From the NCBI GenBank assembly GCA_021781515.1, contig JAJXWR010000006.1, positions 1 through 54,576 on the forward strand: 54,576 nucleotides of DNA, read 5' to 3'. A model generated the notes under the pieces. That model made no database searches, was not told the origin of the DNA, and saw only the letters and a list, made by a program, of their open reading frames with translations. Position numbers and translations under genes: made by a program. Position 1 is the stretch's first letter. The number at the start of each line of letters is the position of its first letter. Shown here piece after piece: positions 1 to 10,901 of this stretch. The stretch is from Pseudomonadota bacterium. Its GTDB lineage: Bacteria; Pseudomonadota; Gammaproteobacteria; Pseudomonadales; Moraxellaceae.

Positions 1-821
1 TCCAGTTCACGTTTAAGGGCTTTGGTGTGAGCTTCCTCGGTTTTTTGTTCCTGCTCCAGGCGTGCCTCTTTTTGTTCCAGCCAACTGGAATAGTTGCCTT
101 GCCAGGGAATACCATGTCCCCGATCCAATTCGAGGATCCACTCGGCGACATTGTCCAGAAAGTAGCGGTCATGGGTAATGGCGACGATGGTGCCGGAGAA
201 TTCTTTAAGAAATTGTTCTAGCCAGGCAACGGATTCGGCATCCAGATGGTTGGTGGGTTCATCAAGAAGCAGCATGTCCGGGCGAGACAACAGCAATCGG
301 CACAAGGCGACCCGCCGACGTTCTCCGCCGGATAGCCGATTGACTTCAGCATCCCAGGGAGGAAGGCGCAGGGCATCGGCAGCCTGTTCCAGACGGTTAT
401 CCAGGTTGTGGGCATCCCAGGTCTGGATCACGGCTTCCAGGCGCTCTTGTTCCCGGGCGAGTTGATCAAAATCTGCGTCTGGCACAGCATAGGCTGCAAA
501 GACGGCATCCAGTTGCTGCAAGGCATCCAGGGCTTCCCTCACCCCCTCCTCAACGTTTCCCCGCACTGTTTTAAGCGGATCCAGTTGGGGTTCCTGCGGC
601 AGGTAGCCGATCTTGATCCCAGGTTGCGGGCGGGCTTCTCCCTGAATATCCTGATCAAGTCCAGCCATAATACGCAACAGGGTTGATTTGCCGGCACCAT
701 TGAGGCCCAGAACGCCAATTTTCGCACCGGGGAAAAACGACAGGGAAATGTCTTTTAAAATCTCCCGTTTGGGGGGAACAATTTTACTGATGCGGTTCAT
801 GGTATAAATATAGTGAGCCAT
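1..821 (-). CDS. ettA: Energy-dependent translational throttle protein EttA (ABC-F), C-terminus outside window
   Basis: The first 273 residues of an ABC-F ATPase are present; the gene runs off the left edge of the window. The N-terminus [20 protein letters not shown] is characteristic of EttA, which binds the ribosomal E site and gates the move from initiation to elongation according to the ATP/ADP ratio (known for the family). Visible motifs are Walker [10 protein letters not shown] (39-47), ABC signature LSGGERRR (163-170), Walker [13 protein letters not shown] (about 183-194) and the switch histidine in ITHDR. The helices after residue 235 are the start of the linker between the two ATPase domains. 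The family is about 555 residues, so roughly half is missing. It ends a minus-strand series after ppk1, with about 58 bp between them. A second ABC-F gene (yheS-like) lies 3.4 kb away. Confidence 0.95.
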   Translation of the reverse strand, partial: MAHYIYTMNRISKIVPPKREILKDISLSFFPGAKIGVLGLNGAGKSTLLRIMAGLDQDIQGEARPQPGIKIGYLPQEPQLDPLKTVRGNVEEGVREALDALQQLDAVFAAYAVPDADFDQLAREQERLEAVIQTWDAHNLDNRLEQAADALRLPPWDAEVNRLSGGERRRVALCRLLLSRPDMLLLDEPTNHLDAESVAWLEQFLKEFSGTIVAITHDRYFLDNVAEWILELDRGHGIPWQGNYSSWLEQKEARLEQEQKTEEAHTKALKREL

Positions 822-879
822 AACATTCCTTAACAGGCAAAAAGTGGAGGAAAGTGAAAGAAAAGTGGAGGGAAATCTG

Positions 880-2940
880 TCAGCGAGCCAGACGCTCCAG
901 CAGCCAGGTTTGTGCCGGCAACACATCATCCGTGGCCAGTTCCTGTAGCCAGCGGCCGTTGGATTGCAAGGTCCAGGCTTGCCGGTTATCCTGTAGATAA
1001 CTGAGCAGACCCTCCTGGATAACCCGTTGTTGTAACTGCAGGTCTTCCACCGGAAAACAGGTTTCAACTCGGGAAATGAGGTTTCTGTCCATCAAATCGG
1101 CACTGGAACAGTAGACTTTCTGATTGCCATCGTGCGAGAAATAATAAACCCGGGTATGTTCCAGAAAGCGCCCGATAATAGAGCGAACATGAATATTTTC
1201 TGTAACGCCTTTCAGTTCCGGTCGCAGACAGCAAATAGAGCGCACAATCAGATCCACGCGGACGCCGACGGTGGACGCACGCATCAGGGCGTGCATAATC
1301 TGTTTTTCGGTAAGGGCATTGCATTTTAGGATGATGTGTCCCGGTCGCCCCTGCTGGGCGAACTGGATTTCATCTTCAATCAGACTGAGCAACTGGGTTT
1401 GCAAGGTAAACGGGGCATGGAAGAGTTTTTTTAGTTTGGCGGCTCGTCCCATCCCGGTGAGTTCATGGAATATCTTTGCCACGTCCTCACACAGTTCTGC
1501 GTTGGCTGTGAGCAAGGAAAAATCGGTGTACAGTCGGGCATTTCCCGCATGGTAGTTTCCGGTGCCCAGATGCACATAACGGGTGAGGTGGGATTTTTCC
1601 CGGCGGACGACCAGGATCATCTTGGCATGGGTCTTGAATCCCACAATGCCGTAAACGACGATGGCACCGGCTTCTTGCAACACGTTGGCGACTTCAATGT
1701 TAGACGCCTCATCAAAGCGGGCACGCAGTTCGATCACGGCGGTGACTTCCTTGCCATTACGCGCCGCTTCTGCCAGTACCTGAACCACCTCTGAATCTGG
1801 GCCGGTACGGTACAAGGTCTGTTTGATGGCCAATACCTGCGGATCCTGGGCCGCCTGACGCAGTAATTCCACGACCGGGGTGAAGGCCTGGAAAGGGTGC
1901 ATCAGTAAGATGTCCCGGGTGCGCAATGCTTCAAAGTAATTTTCACTCTTTTGCAAGGCGTCCGGTATGGACGGGGTAAAAGGCGCATATTTTAGGCGCG
2001 GACGATCCATACTCAACCAGAGCCGGGCCAGGTTCACCGGACCGTTCACCTGATACAAATCCTGTTCTTCCAGTGAAAACTTACGCAGCAGGTATTCCCG
2101 GATGGGCTGCGGGCAATTATCCGCCACTTCAAGGCGCACTGCACTGCCATAGCGACGTGACAGCAGTTCACCTTTGAGGGCCGAGGCCAAATCTTCGACG
2201 TCGTCTTCATCCAGCGCCAGATCAGCATTGCGAGTAACGCGGAACTGGTAACATCCGGTGGCCAGCATGCCAGGGAATAGTTCACTGACATGCTCATGAA
2301 TAATCGACGACAGCAGGACATGCTGATCGCCGCCCTGGGTAATTTCGTTGGGCAGGCGCACCACCCGCGGTAAAGAGCGGGGTGCTGGCACCACGGCCAG
2401 TTCAATCTGCCGGCCAAATGCATCTTTGCCTTCAAGGGAAACAATAAAGTTCAGGCTTTTATTGACGAGCCGCGGGAAAGGATGCGCTGGATCCAGACCA
2501 ATGGGGGTGAGCACCGGCAGCACCTGGTTACGGAAGTAGTGTTTTACCCATTGTGCCTGCGCCTCAGTCAGTTCATCCCGGCGGAGAAAACGGATATTCT
2601 CTGCCGCCAGGGCCGGTAATAATGCTTCATTGAGCAGACGGTACTGTTCTTCAACGGCAACATGGCAGATTTCGCCAATCTGCTTGAGCAATTCTTGCGG
2701 TAACAACCCATCTGGACCCGGGCTGGCCCGATTAAGGCGAATCTGCTGTTTAAGGCCGGCGACGCGGATTTCAAAAAATTCATCAAGATTTCTGGAAAAA
2801 ATGATGAGAAAATTGAAACGATCCATCAGCGGGTGCACTGGATCACGTGCCTGTGCCAATACCCGCCGATTGAACTCTAGAATACTCAGTTCCCGGTTCA
2901 GATAATAATCAGCATTATTCAGGTCAACGGCAGCATCCAC
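880..2940 (-). CDS. ppk1: Polyphosphate kinase 1
   Basis: This 686-residue enzyme transfers the gamma-phosphate of ATP to inorganic polyphosphate, reversibly. The N-terminal domain motif [17 protein letters not shown] opens the protein. The two conserved histidines of the phospholipase-D-like C-terminal domains are visible in GFKTHAKMI (about H438, the autophosphorylated one in E. coli numbering H435) and [19 protein letters not shown] (about H603). The frame stays open upstream to an ATG at 2985, but that start would lie inside hemB. Directly after the hemB stop the sequence reads GGAGATC and then two consecutive GTG codons (2943 and 2940). I chose the second GTG because it is 6 nt from GGAG. 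The gene is therefore probably translationally coupled to hemB. The hemB-ppk1 adjacency is also known in Pseudomonas. Confidence 0.95.
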   Translation of the reverse strand: MDAAVDLNNADYYLNRELSILEFNRRVLAQARDPVHPLMDRFNFLIIFSRNLDEFFEIRVAGLKQQIRLNRASPGPDGLLPQELLKQIGEICHVAVEEQYRLLNEALLPALAAENIRFLRRDELTEAQAQWVKHYFRNQVLPVLTPIGLDPAHPFPRLVNKSLNFIVSLEGKDAFGRQIELAVVPAPRSLPRVVRLPNEITQGGDQHVLLSSIIHEHVSELFPGMLATGCYQFRVTRNADLALDEDDVEDLASALKGELLSRRYGSAVRLEVADNCPQPIREYLLRKFSLEEQDLYQVNGPVNLARLWLSMDRPRLKYAPFTPSIPDALQKSENYFEALRTRDILLMHPFQAFTPVVELLRQAAQDPQVLAIKQTLYRTGPDSEVVQVLAEAARNGKEVTAVIELRARFDEASNIEVANVLQEAGAIVVYGIVGFKTHAKMILVVRREKSHLTRYVHLGTGNYHAGNARLYTDFSLLTANAELCEDVAKIFHELTGMGRAAKLKKLFHAPFTLQTQLLSLIEDEIQFAQQGRPGHIILKCNALTEKQIMHALMRASTVGVRVDLIVRSICCLRPELKGVTENIHVRSIIGRFLEHTRVYYFSHDGNQKVYCSSADLMDRNLISRVETCFPVEDLQLQQRVIQEGLLSYLQDNRQAWTLQSNGRWLQELATDDVLPAQTWLLERLAR

Positions 2941-2950
2941 CACGATCTCC

Positions 2951-4228
<1,278 letters not shown>

Positions 4229-4242
<14 letters not shown>

Positions 4243-6142
4243 GTTGTTCCAGTTGCTCTGAGAGTTCCAGCCATTGTATTTCAAGTGCGGCAATGGACTG
4301 ACTCAGGGTGTCATTCAGGGCCATGGTTTGCAGCAGGCGGGGTTTATCTGCCGGCTGATACAGAGATTCATCAGCCAATTCAGCACTCACCTGTTTTAGG
4401 CGATACTGCAGTTCTTCTAGTTTTTTTTCAGTTTGTTGCAGTTGCAGCCGTAGCGGCCGGAGTTGCTGTCGCTGTTGCGCCTGCTGGCGTTTATCAGTTT
4501 TGCGCACACTGCCTGAGGACACGTCCGCAGTGGAGGCGTCTGTCGGGGAGTTCTGCTTTTGTTGCAGCCACACCGCATAGTCTTCCACATCCCCGTTGAA
4601 GAGCTGACAGCGGCCGGCATCCACTAACAGCAAGGTATCACAGCAGGACGCCAGCAAAGTACGGTCGTGGGAAATCAACACCAACGCCCCGGTGAAGGCC
4701 TGAAGGGCCAGGTTCAGCGCAAGGCGCATTTCGATATCAAGATGGTTGGTCGGTTCGTCGAGTAAGAGTACTTGCGGTTGTTGCCAGGCACACAGGGCCA
4801 GGGCCAGCCGAGCGCGCTCACCCCCAGAAAAATAGTGACAGGCTTCGCTGACCCGCTCCCCGGAAAACCCGAAACCTCCAAGAAACTGCCGCAGTTGCAG
4901 TTCTGGGGTTTGCGGAGCCAGGCGTTGCATACAGAGCAACGGGGTATCGTCGGCGGCGAAAGCATCCAGCTGATGCTGGTGAAAGTAGGCAATTTTTAAA
5001 GGTTGCGCCTGGTGCATCTTTCCCGCCAGCAACGGTAGTTCGCCGGCCAGCAGTTTCAGCAACGTGGATTTTCCTGCTCCATTGCGCCCCAGAATGCCAA
5101 TGCGGTCTCCGGGATTCAGCTGCAGTTCCAGTTGGCTGAGCGAGACGGGTGCGCCGGGATAACCGGTCTGTCCCTCTTGTAGACTCAGCAGTGGCCGAGG
5201 CATACGCTCTGGGGCGCGAAAGGCAAAACGAAAAGGAGAATCCACATGCAACGGTGCAATCAATTCCAGTTTTTCAAGGCGTTTGATGCGGCTTTGTGCC
5301 TGACGAGCCTTGGTGGCCTGGGCGCGGAACCGGTCAATGAATGAACGCAGATGTGCCCGTTCCAGTTCCTGTTTTTGGCGCATTTGTTGTAATTGAACCA
5401 GTTGTTCCGCCCGAGCCTGTTCCATACGGCTGTAATTACCCGGGTAATACCGCAGTTCTTCGTGGGCGAGCAACACAATATGGCCGCAGACTCCGTCGAG
5501 GAATTCCCGGTCGTGGCTGATGAGCAGCAATAACCCCGGATAACTCTGCAACCAGGATTCCAGCCACAGCAAGGCATCCAGATCCAGATGGTTCGTGGGT
5601 TCATCCAGCATCAGTACATCCGACCGGCACATCAGCGCCTGTGCCAGGCCAAGGCGCATCCGCCAGCCACCGGAAAAGGACTGGACTGGGTGTTGTTCCT
5701 CGGCATTACTAAAACCCAGTCCGTGCAGCAATGCGGAAGCACGGGAAGGGGTTTCGTAGCCACCCAATGCGGCAAAATCAGCGTGAGCCAGCGCCAGTTC
5801 ATGCAGATCAGCGTCCAGATTACTGTGGGCAGCGGCCTCGGCGCAATGTACCCGTCGCTGTATCTGCCGAAAGTGCGTATCTCCATCCAGCACGTATTCC
5901 AGAGCGCTCTGTTCGCTGCTCTCTACTTCCTGGGCCATGCTGGCGATTGTCCAGTGCGCTGGCAGTACCAGATCGCCGGCACTCAGGCCAAGATTGCCTT
6001 GCAACAAGGCAAAAAAGCTGGATTTACCTGCACCGTTTTCGCCACAGATGCCGACATGCCAACCGGGAAACAGGCGCAAACTGGCCTCAGAGAAAATGGC
6101 CTTGATACCACGAAACAATGTGGCCTGCTTGAGTTCGATCAT
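4229..6142 (-). CDS. yheS: ABC-F ATP-binding protein, YheS type
   Basis: Starting at MIELKQATLFRGIKAI the protein has 637 residues, the usual YheS length. It is a duplicated soluble ABC ATPase without membrane segments. Domain 1 has Walker A GENGAGKS (34-41), signature SFSGGWRMRLGLA and Walker [13 protein letters not shown] charged linker follows (REFLDGV through RQAQSRIKRLEKL). Domain 2 has GRNGAGKST, YFSGGERARLALA and [11 protein letters not shown]. The last 110 residues are a Q/K/E-rich coiled coil. ABC-F proteins act on ribosomes; what YheS does there is not settled. The in-frame extension to 6238 starts with a poorly supported hydrophobic stretch and is rejected. It diverges from the TIGR02444 gene at 6260. 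Confidence 0.93.
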
Positions 6143-6259
6143 GAGTAGTGGGGGAAGTGGCAAATCATGGGCAATAAAATACCACAAAATACACTGAAAT
6201 GTCCGAAAGTAGCTAAAGTATATCAGGTATAGTCGCACCCAGTACCGAGGAGTACTTTG

Positions 6260-6832
6260 ATGAGCCTGCCCGTGACCGCAACGACAGAATATGTACTGGA
6301 GAACCCTTTATGGGAGTACGTGTTGTCGCTCTGGCGTACGACCTGTTTTCGTGGGTGGTCAGAACGTTTGCAACAACATTTTGCACTGAATGGAAGTCTG
6401 ATTGCAGCCCTGGGCTTTGTTTCTTCGTATCACCGTCTCCTGGCCGCAGAAGACATGCAGGCCTTACTACGCTCCGTAGAACCCTTTCACAAAAAATATC
6501 AAAAAAAACTGACAGAAGTCCGGCAACGGGCAGAATCCTACCGCTCAATGGGGGAAACAATCTGGACGACCTGGGAGGAACTGTTACTTAAGGCAGAAAT
6601 GCAGGCGATGCAGGTGGAATTTGCTGCGATTTATCACCATGTACAGTATTTGCCGCTGCAGTTTATGCCAGCAGAACAGGCGTTATCGCAAAACCTGCAG
6701 GTCTATAGTGAAATGGCCATTGAAAAAACCGCAATGAACCAGATTAAAATCAGCGAATTACAACAGTGCTTGCAAGAAATAGCCGTTGAGATACGCAGAA
6801 ACCACAGCAGCGACACAAGGTCTGAGCAATGA
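6260..6832 (+). CDS. TIGR02444 family protein
   Basis: A protein of 190 residues of unknown biochemical role. The N-terminal segment NPLWEYVLSLWRTTCFRGWSERLQQHFALN, followed by a short hydrophobic stretch, fits the TIGR02444 (DUF2390) pattern of an NPLW-like start and a helical bundle. The C-terminal part is helical and charged. The start is the ATG at 6260, with GAGGAG about 8 nt upstream; the TTG one codon earlier is less likely. Members of this family sit next to a yheS-like ABC-F gene in pseudomonads, as here, where the two genes diverge. A strong hairpin begins directly after the stop codon. Confidence 0.75.
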   Translation: MSLPVTATTEYVLENPLWEYVLSLWRTTCFRGWSERLQQHFALNGSLIAALGFVSSYHRLLAAEDMQALLRSVEPFHKKYQKKLTEVRQRAESYRSMGETIWTTWEELLLKAEMQAMQVEFAAIYHHVQYLPLQFMPAEQALSQNLQVYSEMAIEKTAMNQIKISELQQCLQEIAVEIRRNHSSDTRSEQ

Positions 6833-6857
6833 CCCGGAAACTACTTGGGTTTCCGGG
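6833..6857. terminator. Hairpin between convergent genes
   Basis: A perfect 9-bp inverted repeat, CCCGGAAAC / GTTTCCGGG with a 7-nt loop, begins right after the TGA of the TIGR02444 gene and lies upstream (on the plus strand) of the converging AlgP-like gene's end. No T-run follows on either side, so it may stop transcription weakly or protect the mRNA 3' end in both directions. Confidence 0.55.
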
Positions 6858-6874
6858 CACAAGACGGTCAGTGA

Positions 6875-7744
6875 TCAGGCGTTAGTGTCCTGGGGAGGCA
6901 AGCCAAGATCAGTTTGCGGATTGAGGATTTTACTGTCCGGTACAGGTTCAGAAATGCTTGCTGATGCACTTGTCCCTGTTGCGTCCGCAGGAGTGACAGC
7001 GGCCGGTACTGTTTTGCGTGAGCGGGGTACCGAGGGCTTGGGCGAAGCGGCTGCTTTCGGGGCTGCTGCCTTGCGGGTACGGGTAGCTGCTGGTTTTTCT
7101 GCAGGAGTTTCTGTCTTTTTTACCACGTCTTTGACGGCATCCTGGGCATCTTGAACGACGCCTTTGACGGCATCCTGGGCATCCTGAACCGCACCTTTGA
7201 CAGCGACCTGAGCGTCCTGAACGGCTTCTTTTACCGCTTCTTTCACCGATTCAGTGACTTCAACGGCTTTGCTGGCTACTTTGGATACGGCGGCACGCGC
7301 TTCTCCTTCGGATTTGATTGCTGCATTGCGGGTGTTTTTCAAGGCTTTTTTGAAATAGTTGCCAATTTTGCTTTTTTTCTGCAAATCCAGCAGTAATTTC
7401 TGTGCCTGCTGCAGATCTTCCCGAGCCAGATTGATGACCATCTTGATTTCCTTGATCGCTTCATCAGTGGCGTCTTTAATCTGTTGTCTGAGGTTCTGAT
7501 CCTTGATGGAATCCAACTGTTTTTTCAGCCGCTCCGTCAGCTTCTTTTCCAGCTTCGTCGCATGTTTTTGCAGACGATCCAGCAGTTTTTCGTATTCCTG
7601 TTGGGCTTTCTGACGGGTGTTTTCCAGTCGGGTCTGAATTCGGGAAATTTGTTGTTCGATATCCATAAGCGATTTCTCAGCAGATTTTGCACTTTTTTTG
7701 TCGGAACCGGCTTTGGTTTTGCCGGCAGGGTTTTCAGCAGACAT
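6875..7744 (-). CDS. AlgP-like protein: coiled coil with 11-residue repeats and Lys/Ala/Pro tail
   Basis: A 289-residue, highly charged protein without signal peptide. Residues 1-25 are K/S/A-rich, about 26-140 form a long coiled coil (IQTRLENTRQKAQQEYEKLL), and 173-205 are three copies of an 11-residue amphipathic unit of the type AVQDAQDAVKG. The tail (about 215-289) is K/A/P/T-rich and resembles histone H1. This architecture, and the position between a TIGR02444/ABC-F pair and an FKBP isomerase, match P. aeruginosa AlgP, a histone-like regulator of alginate genes, although the sequence itself is low-complexity. The 11-residue repeats also resemble phasin or LEA-type surface-binding helices. 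DNA binding is an inference from the tail only. Confidence 0.7.
   Translation of the reverse strand: MSAENPAGKTKAGSDKKSAKSAEKSLMDIEQQISRIQTRLENTRQKAQQEYEKLLDRLQKHATKLEKKLTERLKKQLDSIKDQNLRQQIKDATDEAIKEIKMVINLAREDLQQAQKLLLDLQKKSKIGNYFKKALKNTRNAAIKSEGEARAAVSKVASKAVEVTESVKEAVKEAVQDAQVAVKGAVQDAQDAVKGVVQDAQDAVKDVVKKTETPAEKPAATRTRKAAAPKAAASPKPSVPRSRKTVPAAVTPADATGTSASASISEPVPDSKILNPQTDLGLPPQDTNA
7130..7228 (-). repeat. Three 33-bp tandem repeats inside the AlgP-like gene
   Basis: Three consecutive 33-bp units (7130-7162, 7163-7195, 7196-7228). The first two are nearly identical and the third has diverged. The in-frame length gives three 11-residue units (AVQDAQ-AVKG type), so unit gain or loss would lengthen or shorten one helix without a frameshift. 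Confidence 0.8.
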
Positions 7745-8109
7745 ATCACGTCCTCTTCACTGGTTGTGCCAAGGAGGAACATAGCTGAAACTGAGAAAAA
7801 AAGCGAGATTCAAGGTGGGTGTCTGAGCCTGTTCTGCATCAATTTTTTTGCATTTTTTTAAAAATAACCTATGTAGAGCGGATTTGGTGCAGATCTGGTG
7901 CAGATTTTAAGCAGGGTATGCACAGAATCTGATCGTGCATTTGCGGCAATCCATCGGCAAAAATAGCCTGGTAGCGGTTCAGTGTGGATAATGTTTCTGG
8001 TGGCAACCACAAGATATCCTAATACAGCGGTTGTTTAAACAATCTTTAATCCAGAGATAACGTTCCGGTCGTTCAGCGAACCAGCAATCACCATAGAGAA
8101 TTTGCTCAA
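7745..8109. other. Intergenic stretch, no supported gene
   Basis: About 365 bp upstream of both the AlgP-like gene (minus) and the FKBP gene (plus). A T-rich run near 7845-7862 and a short imperfect direct repeat (GGTGCAGATCTGGTGCAGATTT at about 7886) are visible. A minus-strand frame of 66 codons (7979-8179) has no recognisable motif and runs into the FKBP start. I call no gene here. Confidence 0.5.
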
Positions 8110-8138
8110 TTACAGCTATGCTACACGGCTTGTATAAG
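8110..8138 (+). promoter_or_regulatory. Candidate sigma-70 promoter of the FKBP gene
   Basis: TTACAG and TATAAG are separated by exactly 17 bp, 33 bp upstream of the FKBP start codon. A CGGAGAAG ribosome-binding site lies between. The -10 fits well (5/6) and the -35 moderately (4/6). Confidence 0.5.
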
Positions 8139-8170
8139 AGACTGTCAGAAAATATTCCGGAGAAGAATGA

Positions 8171-8881
8171 ATGAACCATAGCAGGAAAATTATCGGTATG
8201 ATGCTGGCGGGGATTTTTTCCTGGTCAGCCCACGCAGCGGCACCGACCACAGATGATCAACAAGTCGGGTATGCGTTGGGGTATTTAACCGGACAGGGGA
8301 ATTCTGAGCATATTCCTGATCTGAATGTGCCAATGTTTGAGCAGGGATTCCAGGATGCCTATTCCAAACAAGCACCGGCAATGAACGAAGATCAGATGAA
8401 GGATACCCTGGAAAAATTCCGTTCGCGCATGATGATGCAACTGGCAGAGAAAAAAAATCGCGAGGCGGCGGCCAATAAAGCGGCCGGGGATCGGTTTTTG
8501 TTAGACAATGCCAAGAAACCCGGCGTCAAGCACCTCGCCGATGGTCTGGAATATAAAGTGATCAAGCAGGGAATTGGCGCTCACCCTAAACCGACGGACA
8601 CGGTTAAAGTGCAGTATGAAGGCAAATTGCTCGATGGCCATATCTTTGATAGCTCCTATCAACGCAATGAACCGGCATCCTTTGAACTGGGTCAAGTGAT
8701 TTCGGGATGGACAGAAGGACTGCAACTGATGACCCCAGGCAGTATTTATGAGTTCTATATTCCTCCTGCCATGGCGTACGGAGAGAACGGAGCCGGTCCG
8801 ATTCCGCCCAATGCGACGCTGATTTTCAAGGTGGAACTGTTAAGTATTGGCAAAGAGGCAGCGACCAGCAAAACCAAGTAG
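8171..8881 (+). CDS. Periplasmic FKBP-type peptidyl-prolyl isomerase (FkpA/Mip-like)
   Basis: A protein of 236 residues that catalyses cis-trans isomerisation of peptidyl-prolyl bonds and assists folding of exported proteins. A signal peptide is visible (MNHSRKIIGMMLAGIFSW, cleavage after SAHA around residue 22). The helical dimerisation domain (about 25-120) contains DDQQVGYALGYLTGQ, typical of FkpA/Mip. The FKBP domain spans about 130-228, with VKVQYEGKLLDGHIFDSSY, VISGWTEGLQLM and the YIPPAMAYGENGAG loop. It sits next to the AlgP-like gene as the FkbP-type isomerase does in P. aeruginosa. A promoter lies just upstream and a hairpin downstream, so it is probably a single-gene transcript. 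Confidence 0.93.
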   Translation: MNHSRKIIGMMLAGIFSWSAHAAAPTTDDQQVGYALGYLTGQGNSEHIPDLNVPMFEQGFQDAYSKQAPAMNEDQMKDTLEKFRSRMMMQLAEKKNREAAANKAAGDRFLLDNAKKPGVKHLADGLEYKVIKQGIGAHPKPTDTVKVQYEGKLLDGHIFDSSYQRNEPASFELGQVISGWTEGLQLMTPGSIYEFYIPPAMAYGENGAGPIPPNATLIFKVELLSIGKEAATSKTK

Positions 8882-8924
8882 TGACTGTGGGTTTGCTTTT
8901 CGTATGTTCTGTTTAGAGGCTACG

Positions 8925-8949
8925 CCCGCAGGATGGTGAATCCTGTGGG
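8925..8949. terminator. Hairpin between FKBP gene and tatC
   Basis: The inverted repeat CCCGCAGGAT / ATCCTGTGGG (10 bp, one G-T pair in RNA, 5-nt loop) lies between two converging genes, 44 bp after the FKBP stop and 64 bp past the tatC stop. No T-run follows, so it is a candidate only. Confidence 0.4.
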
Positions 8950-9012
8950 TGTGCTGATGTGGAACGTAAATACAGTGCGTATTTTATGGGGCGTTACTGG
9001 ATAACAGAAAAT

Positions 9013-9768
9013 TCAACGGGCATGATCCTCACCGGGGTGGCGTTGAATCCAGCGACCTGCCCATAGCCCGGCCTCGAACATCAGACACATAGGGATAGCC
9101 AGCATGATCATGGAAAAGGCATCTGGCGGAGCGAGAAACATGGCCGCAAAAAAATTACCAACGATGATATAACGCCGTTTATTCGCTAGGCTTTCCGCAC
9201 TGACAAGACCGCTCCAGATGAGCAGAAACGTGGCAACGGGAATCTCAAAGGCCAGCCCAAAGACCATGAAAAACTTTAGGGTAAAATCGAGATAATGATT
9301 GATGTCTGTCATCAACTGTACATTATCAGGCCCTACATGGGTAAAAAAATGCAGCACTGAAGGAAGGATCAGTTCGTAGGCAAAGGCGACACCGGCGTAA
9401 AATAACAATACCGAACTGGTCAAGAGCGGAATGACGATGCGCTTTTCCTGCAGGTACAGTGCCGGAGCAATAAAACCCCAGAGTTCGAATAGCAGGTAGG
9501 GCATGGAAACGAACAGGGCTACCATGAAACTTAAGCGTATAGGAGCCATAAAGGGGGAAGTCAGGTCGGTGGCCACCAGGTGGGAACCGACAGGGAGCAG
9601 GGCGAGTAAAGGGGCGGACAGCGCGTGAAACAAGGTGTCTGCGTGCCATACCAGTAAGGCAAAAACCACCAGACAGGCAATAATGCTGCGCACCAGGCGC
9701 TTGCGCAATTCGTCAAGGTGGCTGAAAAAAGACTGTTCGCCACTGTCAGGCGGGAGGATGGGGGGCAT
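9013..9768 (-). CDS. tatC: Sec-independent translocase subunit TatC
   Basis: A 251-residue inner-membrane protein with six predicted membrane segments; it recognises the twin-arginine signal and forms the receptor complex with TatB. The N-terminal cytoplasmic motif FFSHLDELRKRLVRSI and the segment FMAPIRLSFMVALFVSMPYLLFELWGFIAPAL are family hallmarks, including the conserved glutamate in FELW. The start overlaps the end of tatB by 23 bp. It is the last gene of the tatABC series. Confidence 0.97.
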   Translation of the reverse strand: MPPILPPDSGEQSFFSHLDELRKRLVRSIIACLVVFALLVWHADTLFHALSAPLLALLPVGSHLVATDLTSPFMAPIRLSFMVALFVSMPYLLFELWGFIAPALYLQEKRIVIPLLTSSVLLFYAGVAFAYELILPSVLHFFTHVGPDNVQLMTDINHYLDFTLKFFMVFGLAFEIPVATFLLIWSGLVSAESLANKRRYIIVGNFFAAMFLAPPDAFSMIMLAIPMCLMFEAGLWAGRWIQRHPGEDHAR

Positions 9769-10063
9769 CAGGATTCTCAGAGGTACTACGCTTCAGGCTA
9801 CTTTCAATTAACTGCAACTGCGCCTGCAACTGCGACTGAAGCTCTGGAGTGCTTGCACTTTGTAACTGTTTACGCAAATTATTGCACATTTCCTGTACAG
9901 CGACTTCCTGTTCCAGTTCAGACTGGATTTCTGACATGGTGCGTTTGATACGCCCCAGCCATGCGCCTGCCATGCGTGCGGCATGCGGCAGGCGTTCCGG
10001 TCCAAGCACGACAAGTGCCACAATGGCCAGAAGCAGTAATTCTCCGAAGCCAAAATCAAACAT
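9746..10063 (-). CDS. tatB: Sec-independent translocase subunit TatB
   Basis: A 105-residue protein with one N-terminal membrane helix (FDFGFGELLLLAIVALVVLGPERLP), including the conserved GxxELLLL and LGPERLP hinge, followed by an amphipathic helix (RMAGAWLGRIKRTMSEIQSELEQEV) and a variable Q-rich tail. TatB and TatC together bind the Tat signal peptide. It starts 20 bp after tatA and overlaps tatC. Confidence 0.95.
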   Translation of the reverse strand: MFDFGFGELLLLAIVALVVLGPERLPHAARMAGAWLGRIKRTMSEIQSELEQEVAVQEMCNNLRKQLQSASTPELQSQLQAQLQLIESSLKRSTSENPDAPHPPA

Positions 10064-10082
10064 GCCCCAAGTCCTGTCGTAT

Positions 10083-10331
10083 TCAGTTTCGCTGCTGATG
10101 CTCCGCCGCAGAGACCCTGCTGTCTGTAGGTGGCGTGGCGGGTGGCGTGTGGTTCAACGCTTCTGGCGGTTGTGCCTGAGAGTGCTGTTCCCCCTCACGC
10201 ATGGCCTCCTTGAATCCATTGATAGCGCTTCCCAGATCCTTGCCAAGATTTTTTAGACGGGAAGTTCCAAAAACCATGGCAATAATAATAAGAAGTAACA
10301 GGACATGCACGATACTGAGGTTGCCAAGCAT
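10083..10331 (-). CDS. tatA: Sec-independent translocase subunit TatA
   Basis: An 82-residue pore-forming subunit: short membrane helix (SIVHVLLLLIIIAMVF), FGTSRLKNLGKDLG hinge with the FG motif, and an amphipathic helix (SAINGFKEAM) before a Pro/Gln-rich tail. The start is the ATG at 10331 (MLGNLSIVHV); the frame open to 10358 adds nine residues not seen in the family. A 14-bp palindrome lies 22 bp upstream of the start. Confidence 0.93.
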   Translation of the reverse strand: MLGNLSIVHVLLLLIIIAMVFGTSRLKNLGKDLGSAINGFKEAMREGEQHSQAQPPEALNHTPPATPPTDSRVSAAEHQQRN

Positions 10332-10352
10332 AGTTTTCTGCTCCTGAAAATT

Positions 10353-10366
10353 GCGCAATATTGCGC
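10353..10366. promoter_or_regulatory. 14-bp perfect palindrome upstream of tatA
   Basis: GCGCAATATTGCGC is a perfect palindrome 22 bp before the tatA start, in the 246-bp spacer that separates tatABC from hisE. It could be an operator half-site pair. No protein can be assigned. Confidence 0.35.
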
Positions 10367-10577
10367 TACATCATCACAACACCACCACACCACAGTAGGT
10401 GATCCGCTGGGCCACTGGTCATTCCCAGTATTCCCGTTGCCATGGCTGAGTTGCTCTACGGATGCCAAGAGAGTAAACCACAAAATACATTCGACGTCGA
10501 GACGGAACGGCACTGCCGGCGCATTTTTGCTCCGGAAAATAACAGAGGCAACAGGTAATGGCCTCATGTCGTGGTGT

Positions 10578-10901
10578 TTAACTGCGCTGCGCTTTTTCAA
10601 CCAGTCCAGAGAGGTCAAAACGCCGCGCCAGTTCCTTTAGCACCGCCTCGTGCCCCAAATGGAAATGAGCCAGTAATACTAAAGAATGAAACCACAGGTC
10701 GGCCATTTCATATACCAGATCCTGAGTATTACCGGAGTGTTCAGCTTCTTTGGCGGCAATCAGTGTTTCAGCACATTCTTCGCCCACTTTTTTCAGAATC
10801 TTGTTCAGACCTTGTTGATATAACTGCGCCACATAGGATTGGGTCGGGTCGGCAGAACGACGTTGTTCCAGAATGTCCCCAAGTTCGCTAAGAATGTCCA
10901 T
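10578..10901 (-). CDS. hisE: Phosphoribosyl-ATP pyrophosphatase
   Basis: A 107-residue enzyme of histidine synthesis that hydrolyses phosphoribosyl-ATP to phosphoribosyl-AMP and pyrophosphate. The MazG-like motif [14 protein letters not shown] with its metal-binding glutamates, then [16 protein letters not shown], identify it. Start [15 protein letters not shown] at 10901; it overlaps the end of hisI by 14 bp. Here hisE and hisI are separate genes, unlike the fused hisIE of enterics. Confidence 0.95.
   Translation of the reverse strand: MDILSELGDILEQRRSADPTQSYVAQLYQQGLNKILKKVGEECAETLIAAKEAEHSGNTQDLVYEMADLWFHSLVLLAHFHLGHEAVLKELARRFDLSGLVEKAQRS

Noticed and set aside
7979-8179. 66-codon minus-strand frame before the FKBP gene
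   Set aside because: No motif, no ribosome-binding site, and it runs over the FKBP start and promoter.
10253-10618. 121-codon minus-strand frame between tatA and hisE
   Set aside because: It overlaps tatA in another frame and has no recognisable motif. The spacer is treated as non-coding.
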